From Planctomycetota bacterium (GTDB taxonomy: Bacteria > Planctomycetota > UBA1135 > UBA2386): a stretch of DNA of 64,000 nucleotides. The position numbers and the translations under genes were made by a program. Location of the stretch: the NCBI GenBank assembly GCA_028281765.1, contig JANQJF010000114.1:43723-107722 (forward strand). Direction: 5' to 3'. The notes beneath the pieces are model-generated. The model had not been told where the DNA came from, ran no database searches, and saw only the letters and a list, made by a program, of their open reading frames with translations. Below, piece by piece: positions 16,662 through 25,002 of this stretch (its first letter is position 1; the number at the start of each line of letters is the position of its first letter).

Positions 16662-17846
16662 CTACGGACACCCGAACGTCAAGCAGAGTCCGTCGCTGTG
16701 GGACAGCGGAATCGGACACGGCAAGAACGGATCCGGGATCCACATCTGGAAGTAGACCGACACTCCACACCAGACGGGATTCAACGGGGTTTGGATGACG
16801 AACTTGCCGGCACCTCCGGGGCCGAGCGGGACGGGGAACGACGTCAGAGGGTTGACGAGCAACGTCTGAGGACATCCGAACGGGAGCGGGACGAGCGCCT
16901 GCGCCGTGCCGAAGAGCACGGTGGCGGGGCCGGGCACGCCAGGAGGCGCGATCACGTCGATGCTCACCGGGCAGCCAACTGCTGGGGTATCCAGCGTGCC
17001 GATCGCGCTGCCGAACGCCGGGCCGTAGTTGAACTTCGCCGACGGGTTGGCGCAGAACAGACAGTTGACGCTCAGCCAGTACTCGACCGTGAGCCACGAA
17101 CCGGGTGGGAGCGTCGCTTGGTAGCAGTAGGCCGCCGTAAAGTCGGCTGGTCCGAACGGCAGGCTGGCGTTCGCAAGACCGGGGAACGGGTTCGCGGTCA
17201 GGTTGTTGGCGACGCTCGGGAAGGAGCCGACCTCCCACGCGCTCGAACCGCCGGCGTAGACCTCGAGACCTTCGCCCGGACAGGCCGCGTCGGTGACGAT
17301 CGCGCGGATCGAGTTCGATCCTGTTTCGGTCTGGTCGTTGCCCGCTCCGAAGAAGTCGTAGTCGACGTAGGCGTAGAACTCGACGTCGATCGGGCTCGAG
17401 GTTTCGTTGCAGACCATCCAGCGGACGTAGACCTTGCCGCAGTTCACGCCGCAGATCTGCGCGACCATCTCGAGCTCGGCGCTGATGATCCCGCGGTTGT
17501 CGACGTCTGGCCAGTGGATCAGCGCCTGGTCCGGTCCGGTCGAGCTCTGGGTGATACCGCCCTGGTCGCCGGCGATCCCGCTGTCGTAGAACGCGGAGTT
17601 CTGCGGGTCGCCGGCGACGCGCCACAGGCCGTAGTGGCCATACATGACGTCGGTGTCGCACGAGTTGGCCGATCCGAAGTTGGCGTTGCCGCCGGTGATC
17701 GAGCCGGTCGCGGATGTGGGCAACCCGGTCTGCGAGAGCGAGATGGTGTTGCCGAAGCCGTTGTCCACGACTTGCACGGGGAACGTGATCTGTGCCGACG
17801 CGACGCTGGCACAGCCCAATGTGACCACGAGACTTGCGAATCTCAT
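16662..17846 (-). CDS. secreted protein with shared C-terminal module, unknown ligand
   Basis: The start at 17846 gives MRFASLVVTLGCASVASAQ, a signal peptide, and is backed by an AAGGAGG ribosome-binding site 4 nt upstream. The 394-residue product is Gly/Asn/aromatic-rich and contains several Cys, including NSCDTDVMYGHYGLW, CGVNCGKVYVRW and CLFCANPSAKF, so disulfides are likely. The ending (VLFGTAQALVPLPFGC, then VYFQMWIPDPFLPC and SHSDGLCLTFGCP) is a Cys-rich version of the C-terminal module. It lies about 110 bp upstream of the ECF fusion on the same strand, so joint expression is possible. No enzyme motif is present. Confidence 0.8.
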   Translation of the reverse strand: MRFASLVVTLGCASVASAQITFPVQVVDNGFGNTISLSQTGLPTSATGSITGGNANFGSANSCDTDVMYGHYGLWRVAGDPQNSAFYDSGIAGDQGGITQSSTGPDQALIHWPDVDNRGIISAELEMVAQICGVNCGKVYVRWMVCNETSSPIDVEFYAYVDYDFFGAGNDQTETGSNSIRAIVTDAACPGEGLEVYAGGSSAWEVGSFPSVANNLTANPFPGLANASLPFGPADFTAAYCYQATLPPGSWLTVEYWLSVNCLFCANPSAKFNYGPAFGSAIGTLDTPAVGCPVSIDVIAPPGVPGPATVLFGTAQALVPLPFGCPQTLLVNPLTSFPVPLGPGGAGKFVIQTPLNPVWCGVSVYFQMWIPDPFLPCPIPLSHSDGLCLTFGCP

Positions 17847-17850
17847 GGGG

Positions 17851-17857
17851 CCTCCTT
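17851..17857 (-). promoter_or_regulatory. strong Shine-Dalgarno AAGGAGG
   Basis: The minus strand reads AAGGAGG-CCCC-ATG, a near-perfect anti-SD complement 4 nt before the start at 17846. It decides that start over the in-frame upstream codons, and it stands out because most genes here lack a clear SD. Confidence 0.8.
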
Positions 17858-18032
17858 CAGGTGGTAGGGAACTCGGGGCGATTGCCGGACGAGTCCCGGG
17901 CAGTCGGCTTGCTCGATTCCCGCGTGCGCGGGCGCCAGCGAGTGGTGCCGATCGCCCTTGAACTGGGCTTCGCCTGGCCAAGGAATCAGACGAAGGGTGA
18001 GGCCAGGAAGGTTCCGGGAATCTTTGGTCGGT

Positions 18033-19160
18033 CTACTTGGATTGGCGCGCGTCACGCGTGGGCTGGAACCCTTCGAACTTGGCACCATCGAATCGGTAGA
18101 CCCCTTGGTCGACGGTGCCGGCCCAAAGCGTGCCCTGTCGATCGCAGTAGACCTCGATCGAGTACGCCGCGTCGCCGACGGCGAACTTCGTCACGCTGTC
18201 ACCGCCGTATTTCCAGACGCCAGCGTTCCCGCACGCCATCCAGAGAGCGCCATCGTGATCCTCCGTTATGGACGGGAAGTACTCGAAGTTCGGTGCGCCG
18301 TCCGGCTGCGCGCCGGGTAGCCCTTCTCGCTTGGTGTAATCGAGAATCACATGACCGTTCTGCTCGATAACCTCACGCGCGACTTCGAATCGCTGCCGCG
18401 TGTTGCAGATCCAGTAGTCGCCCGAACGGTCTTCGTAGATCGAGCGGATGCCGAAGGCTCCGCCGTTTGGCGTTGTGGTGAGCCTCTCCTCGTACATCCA
18501 ACCCAGCTGTTGTCCGTCGTATCGACATACGCCGACGCCCGCGGTTCCGAACCACATGTGCCCTCGCCGATCACGGTAGATGCTGTAGACGCCGGTCGGA
18601 GTGAATCGGCGACCGGGAGTGCGGGATCCTGCGTCTTCCGCGGGGCTTCGAGACAGCTCCAGGTGGACGAGTCTCTCACCGTCATAGCGGCAAGGGCCGT
18701 GCCGACCCGGATCGAACACGAGCCATACGTCGTCGGGTTCGAGCGCCCAGGCCGAGCCGTCGGTGGGCGCGTCCACGAGTTCGAGCTTCTCGAACTGAAC
18801 GCCGTCGAATTTCGTGACCGCAGCATTCGTCGAGATGAATAGGTTGCCGGCCTTGTCTTCCTGGATGTCGCGGACGTGGACGCCACCGAGGTCGTCTCGG
18901 CCGTATCGGGCGATCTGTCGACCGTCGTAGCGGTACAAGCCATTGCCGTTGCTGCCGAACCAGTAGTCCCCGCGGCGGTCTTGGTGGATGCACCAGATGC
19001 GGAGATCGATCTCGCGGACGACTTCGCCGAGGTGCGGGGATCCGGCTGCGGTGCAGGCCGAGATGCCGAGCAGGAACAGGAGGAAGGGTGCCCATCTGGT
19101 GAACGGCTTGACCAACCGTGTCCGCATCGTCTGCCTCTGGAGTTCCATGTGTCGTTCCAT
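18033..19160 (-). CDS. propeller lipoprotein of the two-component-regulator (Reg_prop) type
   Basis: Starting at 19160 (MERHMELQRQTMRTR) gives a basic N-terminus, a hydrophobic stretch WAPFLLFLLGISAC and a lipobox cysteine, so the protein is probably a lipoprotein; starts at 19148 and 19127 are also possible. The 375-residue body has five or more blades with the pattern D-R-x-G-x-x-W-F-G-T-x-x-x-G-V-x-R-Y-D-G (for example DRRGHMWFGTAGVGVCRYDG). This is the periplasmic propeller normally found in hybrid sensor kinases, but no kinase follows here. It may be a free-standing ligand-binding sensor or surface protein. Confidence 0.75.
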   Translation of the reverse strand: MERHMELQRQTMRTRLVKPFTRWAPFLLFLLGISACTAAGSPHLGEVVREIDLRIWCIHQDRRGDYWFGSNGNGLYRYDGRQIARYGRDDLGGVHVRDIQEDKAGNLFISTNAAVTKFDGVQFEKLELVDAPTDGSAWALEPDDVWLVFDPGRHGPCRYDGERLVHLELSRSPAEDAGSRTPGRRFTPTGVYSIYRDRRGHMWFGTAGVGVCRYDGQQLGWMYEERLTTTPNGGAFGIRSIYEDRSGDYWICNTRQRFEVAREVIEQNGHVILDYTKREGLPGAQPDGAPNFEYFPSITEDHDGALWMACGNAGVWKYGGDSVTKFAVGDAAYSIEVYCDRQGTLWAGTVDQGVYRFDGAKFEGFQPTRDARQSK

Positions 19161-19285
19161 CGGTCCCTCTGCCGGAGACTCGGGTGCGCCGCGCATTCGC
19201 CGGTAGATGACCTGCGCCGGCCAGTTCCTTGCGAAGTTTCGTTCGAGGAATCCGAGGTGATCCAGCTCGGTTCGACGATACGCCG

Positions 19286-19915
19286 TCAATCCGCGGCGAG
19301 GTCGGCAATCGCGCGCGTGAGGTTGGCGCGTGCCGGGGCCTCGAGAGTCGCTCGACCCCATTCGCTGTAGAACAGTCGCTTGCGCTCCATCATGGCTTCG
19401 AAGAAACCGCGACGACCGGCGGCGAAGTCCTCGTCGGACACGTGGGCGTACTCGCGTCGGATCGCTGCGGAGTTGCGCTGAAATGCCGCCTGGTCGACGG
19501 CAAGCGACATCAGGTCGAGATCGAGCACGAGCTCGGACTGCACCGTCGACGGAACGTGTCCGCGCGTGTCGAGCACCATGCGGCTCACGCGCTCCACGGC
19601 GTCGGCCGGCCAGCCTGCTTCGGGCAGCCACTTCGAGGCCAGCCGCGCGCTGTTCTCCTCGTTCTGATCGCTGGTCGGGTCGTAGATCGCGTCGTGGAAC
19701 CACACGGCCATGATCTGTTCCTCGTCGAGCGGGAACTGCCGCCCCACGTGCAGCATCGAGGCTATGTGCTCGAGCGTGTGGTAGTGGCGGTGCGGCTCGA
19801 GATACCGCTGCGTGAGATCCATGAGCATCGACGACGACACGGGGGCACAGGGTATCCCGGTCTGTGCGAATTCGTCGAATCTCCCGGAAGTTGTTCTCGA
19901 GAGACGGCCGGCCAC
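19286..19915 (-). CDS. predicted metal-dependent HD-superfamily phosphohydrolase
   Basis: The 209-residue protein carries the signature of the COG4339-type HD phosphohydrolases: R43-H-Y-H46-T-L-E-H50-I, then F-H74-D75-A-I-Y-D, then E-E-N-S-A, and a late LDLDLMSL aspartate motif. Length and motif order fit this family well. The substrate is not established in general; nucleotides or phosphoesters are usual for HD enzymes. It has no signal peptide, so it is cytoplasmic. The gene sits 40 bp after the end of the large exported protein on the same strand and 126 bp before the propeller lipoprotein, so read-through is possible. A shorter start at residue 30 cannot be excluded. Confidence 0.85.
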   Translation of the reverse strand: MAGRLSRTTSGRFDEFAQTGIPCAPVSSSMLMDLTQRYLEPHRHYHTLEHIASMLHVGRQFPLDEEQIMAVWFHDAIYDPTSDQNEENSARLASKWLPEAGWPADAVERVSRMVLDTRGHVPSTVQSELVLDLDLMSLAVDQAAFQRNSAAIRREYAHVSDEDFAAGRRGFFEAMMERKRLFYSEWGRATLEAPARANLTRAIADLAAD

Positions 19916-19954
19916 AAGTAGCCGAGAGACATGGTCACTGAGTCGACACGACGA

Positions 19955-22039
19955 CTACCGAAACTGCCCGATCGGCTTGGTGCAGTCGTCGCCCCAAACG
20001 TCGAGCACTGCGCCATTCTCCCCGAGAAAGCCTCGTTCGGACGAGACCGGGCGAATCTCGATCATGATCACGCGGTCGCCTTGATCGGTCTTCACGCCTT
20101 CGGGGAAGTATCGGAACGACGACTTGATCTTCGCACCGGTCACCAGCGTGACGTCCTCGGCCATGTCGTCCGCCGGCAGGCTCAGCAGGTCGTGTGGCAT
20201 CTTCTCGACCGCGACGAGTTCGGCGAGGTCTTTCGGCTTGCGCTTCTCACGGGCTTCGAATCGCTCGAAGTGCTCCCAGATAGTCGCAAGCTTGGCCTCC
20301 GCGATCTTCGCCGAAAGCCGCTGGGTCGTGTAGTCGCTCATGCCCTGACTGAGGATCGGGCCCCAGGTCATCGCGATCGCCGCGGCTTCGGGGCCGCCGA
20401 GCACGCCGAGGTGTCGGATCACGAATCGGTTGCCGTCCCGGTAGAGCGCGCCGCGACTCGTGCCGCAGTGCTCTTCGATGACGTCGACCGAGGGCATGTC
20501 GTCGCGGTCGAGCAGGGTCGGCTTCTGGTTGGTCATCTCGAACAGCGGCAGCCACGTCTCGTAGTACGAGCGATACAGCTGCACCTCGTCGAGACGCAGA
20601 TCGAACGTCGTCTGGATTTCGCCGGGGCCGGTCGGAAGCGGAGCGTCGCCGGTATCCATGGCGACGACTCCCTCTCGCTGCGCCTTGAGAAACGAGCGCA
20701 GGCTGCGCGCGGACTCCGCGATGTGCATCGCGCCGTCGACGATGCAGAACGCCGGCTGGATCGCCGGCGGTGCGCCCGGGATCTTGACCGTGGCGCACTC
20801 GACGTCGCCGAACTTCACCTTCTTCGTCGGGAGATCGTCGGTGAGGACCGTCGCCAGGAGCTTGTCGAGTGCGGACTTGTCCGCGACGCCGAACGACAGG
20901 TAGATCCGCGGGATCAGCCCACCCGGCTTCGGTGCGCAGACGCCCAGCGCGACTCCGCCGTCCAGTGCCTTGGTAGCTTGTGCGACGGCCTCTGCGGGCA
21001 GGCCGGCCTGCAGTTTCTGGAGACAGTCGGTCAGTGTCTCGACGTCGACCGAGGTGCGCAGTTGTGCGATCGCTCCCTTGGGTAGTCCTTGTGACGGCGG
21101 CGTGGCCTTGCCGAGCAGCAGCGCGCCGACGATGCCCGTCGGCTCTCGGTCGGACAGCTCGAACGTCAGTTCGTCGAGCAACATCTCTCCTTCGAATCGA
21201 CCGCGCCAGGTCATCTTTCGCAGCGTGTCGAACCCCATCGCGGAGAACTCCGTGGGCGTGTTGCCCATCATCCTGGAGAACATCGCCACGTACTGCTCGA
21301 GGTCCAACATCATCGAGACCTCGCCGGCCGTCGATTGCGATGCACGAGGTGCGCTGGTTGCGTCCGACAGAATCCCGGCGCCGTACGCGAAGGTGCCCGG
21401 TAGGCACTGCATCCACACCGCGATCGGCGCGATTTCGAACGGGGCTTCCTCTGATTCGTGCTCGTCGAGCTCCGGCGGGGCGAATACGAACGCGGGTGCA
21501 TCGCCGATCTTGGTGCTCTTCTTCTCTTCGAACCACGGCGACCGACGGACGCGGTCGACCTCCTTCCGGAACGCCTGTTCCCACTTGCCCAGATAGGGCG
21601 GGAGACACGTCATCACCATCGCGGTGTTCGGCGGCTGAAACGGAATGTCCGCGCTGACCTCCGGCATCGTGGCGGTGAGTTCGGCGCTGCGCAGCTGGTC
21701 GAGCGGATGCTCGAACGCGCGCCAGATCTCCGGTTGCGTGTACATGTTCGCGAGCATCCACGGCTCGATCTCGACCTCGAGCTCCGCGGCCACGTGTCGG
21801 ATCGCGTTGCGACGCTGCAGTTCGCTTCGCATGCGGGCCGACGCGAGTTCGATTGCCGCTGCGACCTCTTCGTCAGCCGCCAGCTTGCCGAGCTTGGTGT
21901 CGGGGAACTGCGCGACGAGTTCGGGCACTCCGAGAGCGCGGAGCGCGATCATCGGCGGCTTGGGTTCGGTTGGTTTCGCGTCTCCTTGGGCGACCAGCGG
22001 AGAAGCGGACACGGCGGCGAGGAGCAGCGATCGAATCAT
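19955..22039 (-). CDS. large exported protein, unknown function
   Basis: I chose the start at 22039 (MIRSLLLAAVSASPLVAQG) because it yields a signal peptide; an ATG 18 codons upstream would bury it. The 694-residue product has mixed alpha/beta character with no transmembrane helix after the signal. Recognisable features are few: a MTCLPPYLGKWEQAFRKEVDRV segment, repeated short strands such as GIVGALLLGKA and GGVALGVCAP, and a helical C-terminal third with RFEAREKRKPKDLAELVAVEKMP. It has the look of planctomycete DUF3352-like exported proteins, but I cannot confirm this. It may be co-transcribed with the HD phosphohydrolase downstream. Confidence 0.75.
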   Translation of the reverse strand: MIRSLLLAAVSASPLVAQGDAKPTEPKPPMIALRALGVPELVAQFPDTKLGKLAADEEVAAAIELASARMRSELQRRNAIRHVAAELEVEIEPWMLANMYTQPEIWRAFEHPLDQLRSAELTATMPEVSADIPFQPPNTAMVMTCLPPYLGKWEQAFRKEVDRVRRSPWFEEKKSTKIGDAPAFVFAPPELDEHESEEAPFEIAPIAVWMQCLPGTFAYGAGILSDATSAPRASQSTAGEVSMMLDLEQYVAMFSRMMGNTPTEFSAMGFDTLRKMTWRGRFEGEMLLDELTFELSDREPTGIVGALLLGKATPPSQGLPKGAIAQLRTSVDVETLTDCLQKLQAGLPAEAVAQATKALDGGVALGVCAPKPGGLIPRIYLSFGVADKSALDKLLATVLTDDLPTKKVKFGDVECATVKIPGAPPAIQPAFCIVDGAMHIAESARSLRSFLKAQREGVVAMDTGDAPLPTGPGEIQTTFDLRLDEVQLYRSYYETWLPLFEMTNQKPTLLDRDDMPSVDVIEEHCGTSRGALYRDGNRFVIRHLGVLGGPEAAAIAMTWGPILSQGMSDYTTQRLSAKIAEAKLATIWEHFERFEAREKRKPKDLAELVAVEKMPHDLLSLPADDMAEDVTLVTGAKIKSSFRYFPEGVKTDQGDRVIMIEIRPVSSERGFLGENGAVLDVWGDDCTKPIGQFR

Positions 22040-22222
22040 GGTGGCACCTGAGCCCGAGAGTCCGTCCCCAGGCGGGAGCCAGGGTAGTCCCAAGGGCGCT
22101 CGCTGTCCCGGCAGCGGAGGGGGTCACCGCAATCTCCTGCCAAATATCGGGCCACTTGCTCGGCGTTTGGCGCCTGTCGGATCAGGGCGTGCTTTGCCCC
22201 GTTCAGAAACCCGACGATCCCC

Positions 22223-23212
22223 ATGAATCTCTCGATCCCTACCTCTTTGTTCCGTGCGTCCCTCCTTTTCGTTTTCAGCCTAACTGCGTGCAGCGGGGGC
22301 GGCGGAGGTTCAGGCGGAGACACGACCACGCAGCCGACGAGCGACGTCGGTGTGGCCGCGGCGATGGCGGGCACGTGGACCGTGACGACCGAGGTGATCT
22401 CCACGGACTGTCCCGACGAAGCCGTCGGGGACACGGCGCAGCGTCAGCTGACCCTCGTTGTCGAAGCCGATTCCACGAGGGTCACGATCGACGACGGCGA
22501 GGGTCCGTTCGACGGCGCCGTCTCGAGTGCGATGCTGCGGGCGAGCCGTACCGGAACCGATACCAACCTGCGCATCGAGTTCCGGCTCAGTGGCTCCCTT
22601 CTCACTGGTCAAGCGACGGTCGAGTACCAGGGCGCGACGCCGTGTACCACGACCTACTCCGTGCGCGGCCAGGCGGAGGGCGATACGCGCGTCACCGAGG
22701 GCTCGATCCAGTCCGGTCTGCTGCGCTTCGACATCGCGAACGGCACGGCCGTGCTCAACGGCGTGATCGGATCCGGCACGCCGGATCTCGTGCGCGAGCT
22801 GATTCGTGACTACGCCTTCGACACGATCGAGTTCGGCATCTGCGACGGCTCGGACGATGACCGCGCCAACCTCGAGGCCGCCCGCTTGGTTCGCGGCGCA
22901 GGTCTGAACACGCACGTTCCGGACACCGGTGACATCGCGTCGGGCGGCGTCGACTTCTTCTTGGCCGGCGTCGAGCGCACGGTCGCGCCGATGGGCAAGC
23001 TCTACGTGCACGACTGGGGCGGCTCCGGCGGCACGACGGGCAGCAGTCTCCCAATGGATGCGTCCGAGCACGACCTCTACCTCGACTACTACGCCGAGAT
23101 GGGGGTGCCGCAGGGCTTCTACTGGTTCACGCTGCAGGCCGCGCCCGCGGACGGGCCGCTCCACCTGATGACGCGCGAAGAGCTGGAGCTCTTCGGCTGC
23201 GTGACTCGGTAA
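22223..23212 (+). CDS. lipoprotein with C-terminal ClpP/crotonase-fold-like domain
   Basis: Residues 1-23 form a lipoprotein signal (LTAC, Cys23) followed by a Gly/Ser linker (SGGGGGSGG). Residues 40-180 are a beta-rich domain with WTVTTEVISTDC and CTTTYSV, likely a lipocalin-like or sandwich fold. From residue 190 the sequence follows the plan of periplasmic ClpP/crotonase-like proteins: FDTIEFGICDGSDDDRANLEAARLVRGAGL, then DIAS240-GG, FLAGVERTV, YVH263-DW and a final LYLDYYAEMGVPQGFYWF with TREELELFG. Ser240 stands where such proteins keep their putative nucleophile, and His263 could be the base. That makes a membrane-anchored serine-hydrolase-like activity possible, but unproven. The gene is convergent with a module protein and followed by a hairpin. 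Confidence 0.65.
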   Translation: MNLSIPTSLFRASLLFVFSLTACSGGGGGSGGDTTTQPTSDVGVAAAMAGTWTVTTEVISTDCPDEAVGDTAQRQLTLVVEADSTRVTIDDGEGPFDGAVSSAMLRASRTGTDTNLRIEFRLSGSLLTGQATVEYQGATPCTTTYSVRGQAEGDTRVTEGSIQSGLLRFDIANGTAVLNGVIGSGTPDLVRELIRDYAFDTIEFGICDGSDDDRANLEAARLVRGAGLNTHVPDTGDIASGGVDFFLAGVERTVAPMGKLYVHDWGGSGGTTGSSLPMDASEHDLYLDYYAEMGVPQGFYWFTLQAAPADGPLHLMTREELELFGCVTR

Positions 23213-23308
23213 ACCGTTCTTTCGCCGGGCGCCCCGCTGGACGTGGTTGCGCGCGCACGCGAACCGCGGTGGCCCGACGTGCAGCTACGAGTTCGAAACG
23301 CCGGCCGG

Positions 23309-23327
23309 GCTGGCCATGCCGGCCAGC
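23309..23327. terminator. hairpin between convergent genes
   Basis: GCTGGCC-ATGCC-GGCCAGC forms a perfect 7-bp stem with a 5-nt loop. It lies between the ends of the plus-strand lipoprotein (23212) and the minus-strand module protein (23336), so it could serve both directions. No T-run is present on either side. Confidence 0.5.
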
Positions 23328-23335
23328 GCTCTCGA

Positions 23336-24787
23336 CTACAGGCGCCCGAAGTTCAGGTCGAGCCCGTGGGTCGAGGTGACCGCGAACGGGGTGACCGTGA
23401 AGTCGAAGGCGAGCACCTGCTGGAACAGGCTCGCACCGAGGAAGACGGTGTCCGGCGGCACCAGGAACTCGATGATCAACTCACCGCCTACGATGGGCGG
23501 CGTGTTGAGGGTGAGGTCCGGGCTGACGTTGAGGCTGCAGCCTGTCAGAGCTCCCGGGAAGATCGTGTTCAGCGGAACCGGTGGCGGCGCCGACAGCCCA
23601 CGGACCTCGAGTCCGACGGTGTTCGGGCCGAGGTTCGATGCCCGCGACCGGTGCACCTGGCCGATCATCGGCGTCGTCAGGCTGATCAGCCGGTTCAGGC
23701 CACCCGGACCGAAGCAGGTCGGGAAGATCTGCGTGGCGGTTCCCGGGGTGATGGCGGTGCGGTCCGCGATGCGGGTCGCCACCGTGCCGTTGATCATCGT
23801 GTAGTCGCCACCCACGACGATGCGGGTGGGCGTGCGCACGTCGAAGCTGTTGACGGGGCCGTTGAATGACGTCGCCAGGCTGGTCCAGCCAGCCGTGGTC
23901 AAGCGCGCGATCGACGGTGCCGGGATCCCGTTCACCGTCGTGAAGCTGCCGCCCGCGAGGATGTCGAGGTCGGGAAGCTCGAGGAGTGCGAAGACAGGAT
24001 TGTCGATCATGGTTGCGATGGTCGTCCAGGTCGTGCCGTCGCCGCGCGAGATGTTCCACGTCGAACCCGCCGGAGACGCCGCGGCGATGATGTCGCCGTT
24101 CCGCGCGATCTCGAGAGACTCGACGACACCGGTCGGTGGATTGGCGCCCGGGAACGCGCTCCAGGTCGCGCCGTCCGTTGTCGCGATGGTCTGCGTACCG
24201 ACGCCCGGGATGTCGAAGCGTCCACCGGCGACGATGCCGCCGCCCGTGGCCTGGGCGTCGAGCTCGTTGACGGTGAAGACGTTCGCCAGGCCGGATCCGA
24301 TCGACGACCAGCTCGCTCCGTTGAGGCGCGCCACACCAGTCTGGAACGAACCGCCCGCGTAGAGCACGCCCGTCGAAGACTCGGCCAGCGCGAGCACCGG
24401 CGCATTGAACGTGCCGCCGAGTTGGCTCCACGACGTGCCGTTGAAGCGTCTCACGACGCCGAATGCGTCGCCGACGACCACGTCACCGTTTGCGCGGACG
24501 ACCGCCGACGTGACCTGGAACGCGGGATTCGCGGGACCGACGGAAGCCCACTGGCCGTTTGCGAAACGTGCGACGCCGGGGCACGGAATGCCGAACGCCT
24601 GAGTGAACGTGCCTGCCGCGAGGACGTCCCCGTCCCCTTCCGCGATGACCGCGACGACTTCGGCGTTCAGGCCGCCGAAGTACGTGCCCGTCTGCCACGT
24701 CTGCGCGGTGAGTCCCAGCGAACCGAATGCAATGCTTGCCGTTGCGAGCGCGGCCGTAGTCGCGCGCGTTGAGAATCTGAATTCCAT
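23336..24787 (-). CDS. secreted beta-propeller-like protein with C-terminal module
   Basis: The start at 24787 (MEFRFSTRATTAALATASIAFGSLGLTAQT) gives a signal peptide; upstream in-frame sequence to 24907 is charged and dispensable. Residues 35-350 contain repeating blades of the type V-L-A-A-G-x-F-x-x-x-x-G-x-x-x-x-G-V-A-R-F/L-N-G-x-x-W-x-x-x-G (AAGTFTQAFGIPCPGVARF, YAGGSFQTGVARLNG, LAGGSFTTVNGIPAPSIARL), a propeller pattern seen in secreted proteins. The final 130 residues are the C-terminal module (PTCFGPGG... GLSAPPPVPLNT... GCSLNVSPD ... HGLDLNFGRL). It lies 216 bp downstream of another module gene on the same strand. No catalytic residues are evident. Confidence 0.85.
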   Translation of the reverse strand: MEFRFSTRATTAALATASIAFGSLGLTAQTWQTGTYFGGLNAEVVAVIAEGDGDVLAAGTFTQAFGIPCPGVARFANGQWASVGPANPAFQVTSAVVRANGDVVVGDAFGVVRRFNGTSWSQLGGTFNAPVLALAESSTGVLYAGGSFQTGVARLNGASWSSIGSGLANVFTVNELDAQATGGGIVAGGRFDIPGVGTQTIATTDGATWSAFPGANPPTGVVESLEIARNGDIIAAASPAGSTWNISRGDGTTWTTIATMIDNPVFALLELPDLDILAGGSFTTVNGIPAPSIARLTTAGWTSLATSFNGPVNSFDVRTPTRIVVGGDYTMINGTVATRIADRTAITPGTATQIFPTCFGPGGLNRLISLTTPMIGQVHRSRASNLGPNTVGLEVRGLSAPPPVPLNTIFPGALTGCSLNVSPDLTLNTPPIVGGELIIEFLVPPDTVFLGASLFQQVLAFDFTVTPFAVTSTHGLDLNFGRL

Positions 24788-25002
24788 GGAGTTCTCTTGC
24801 TCTTGTGAGATTGGCTGGGACCTTCGTGACCCCAGATCACACGGTTCGTGTGGCGTGGCTTCGCGAAAGTTCTTGCGCTCCGCGAACTCCATGACGCGCG
24901 CGACCATTTGCCTGCGGCGCGCATTTCTCCTCCGGTTTCACGAACTGCTCCGGTGGCCTGGGCATTGCGGCCTCGTGGTTTCCCCGACCGTGACCTGAGT
25001 CC

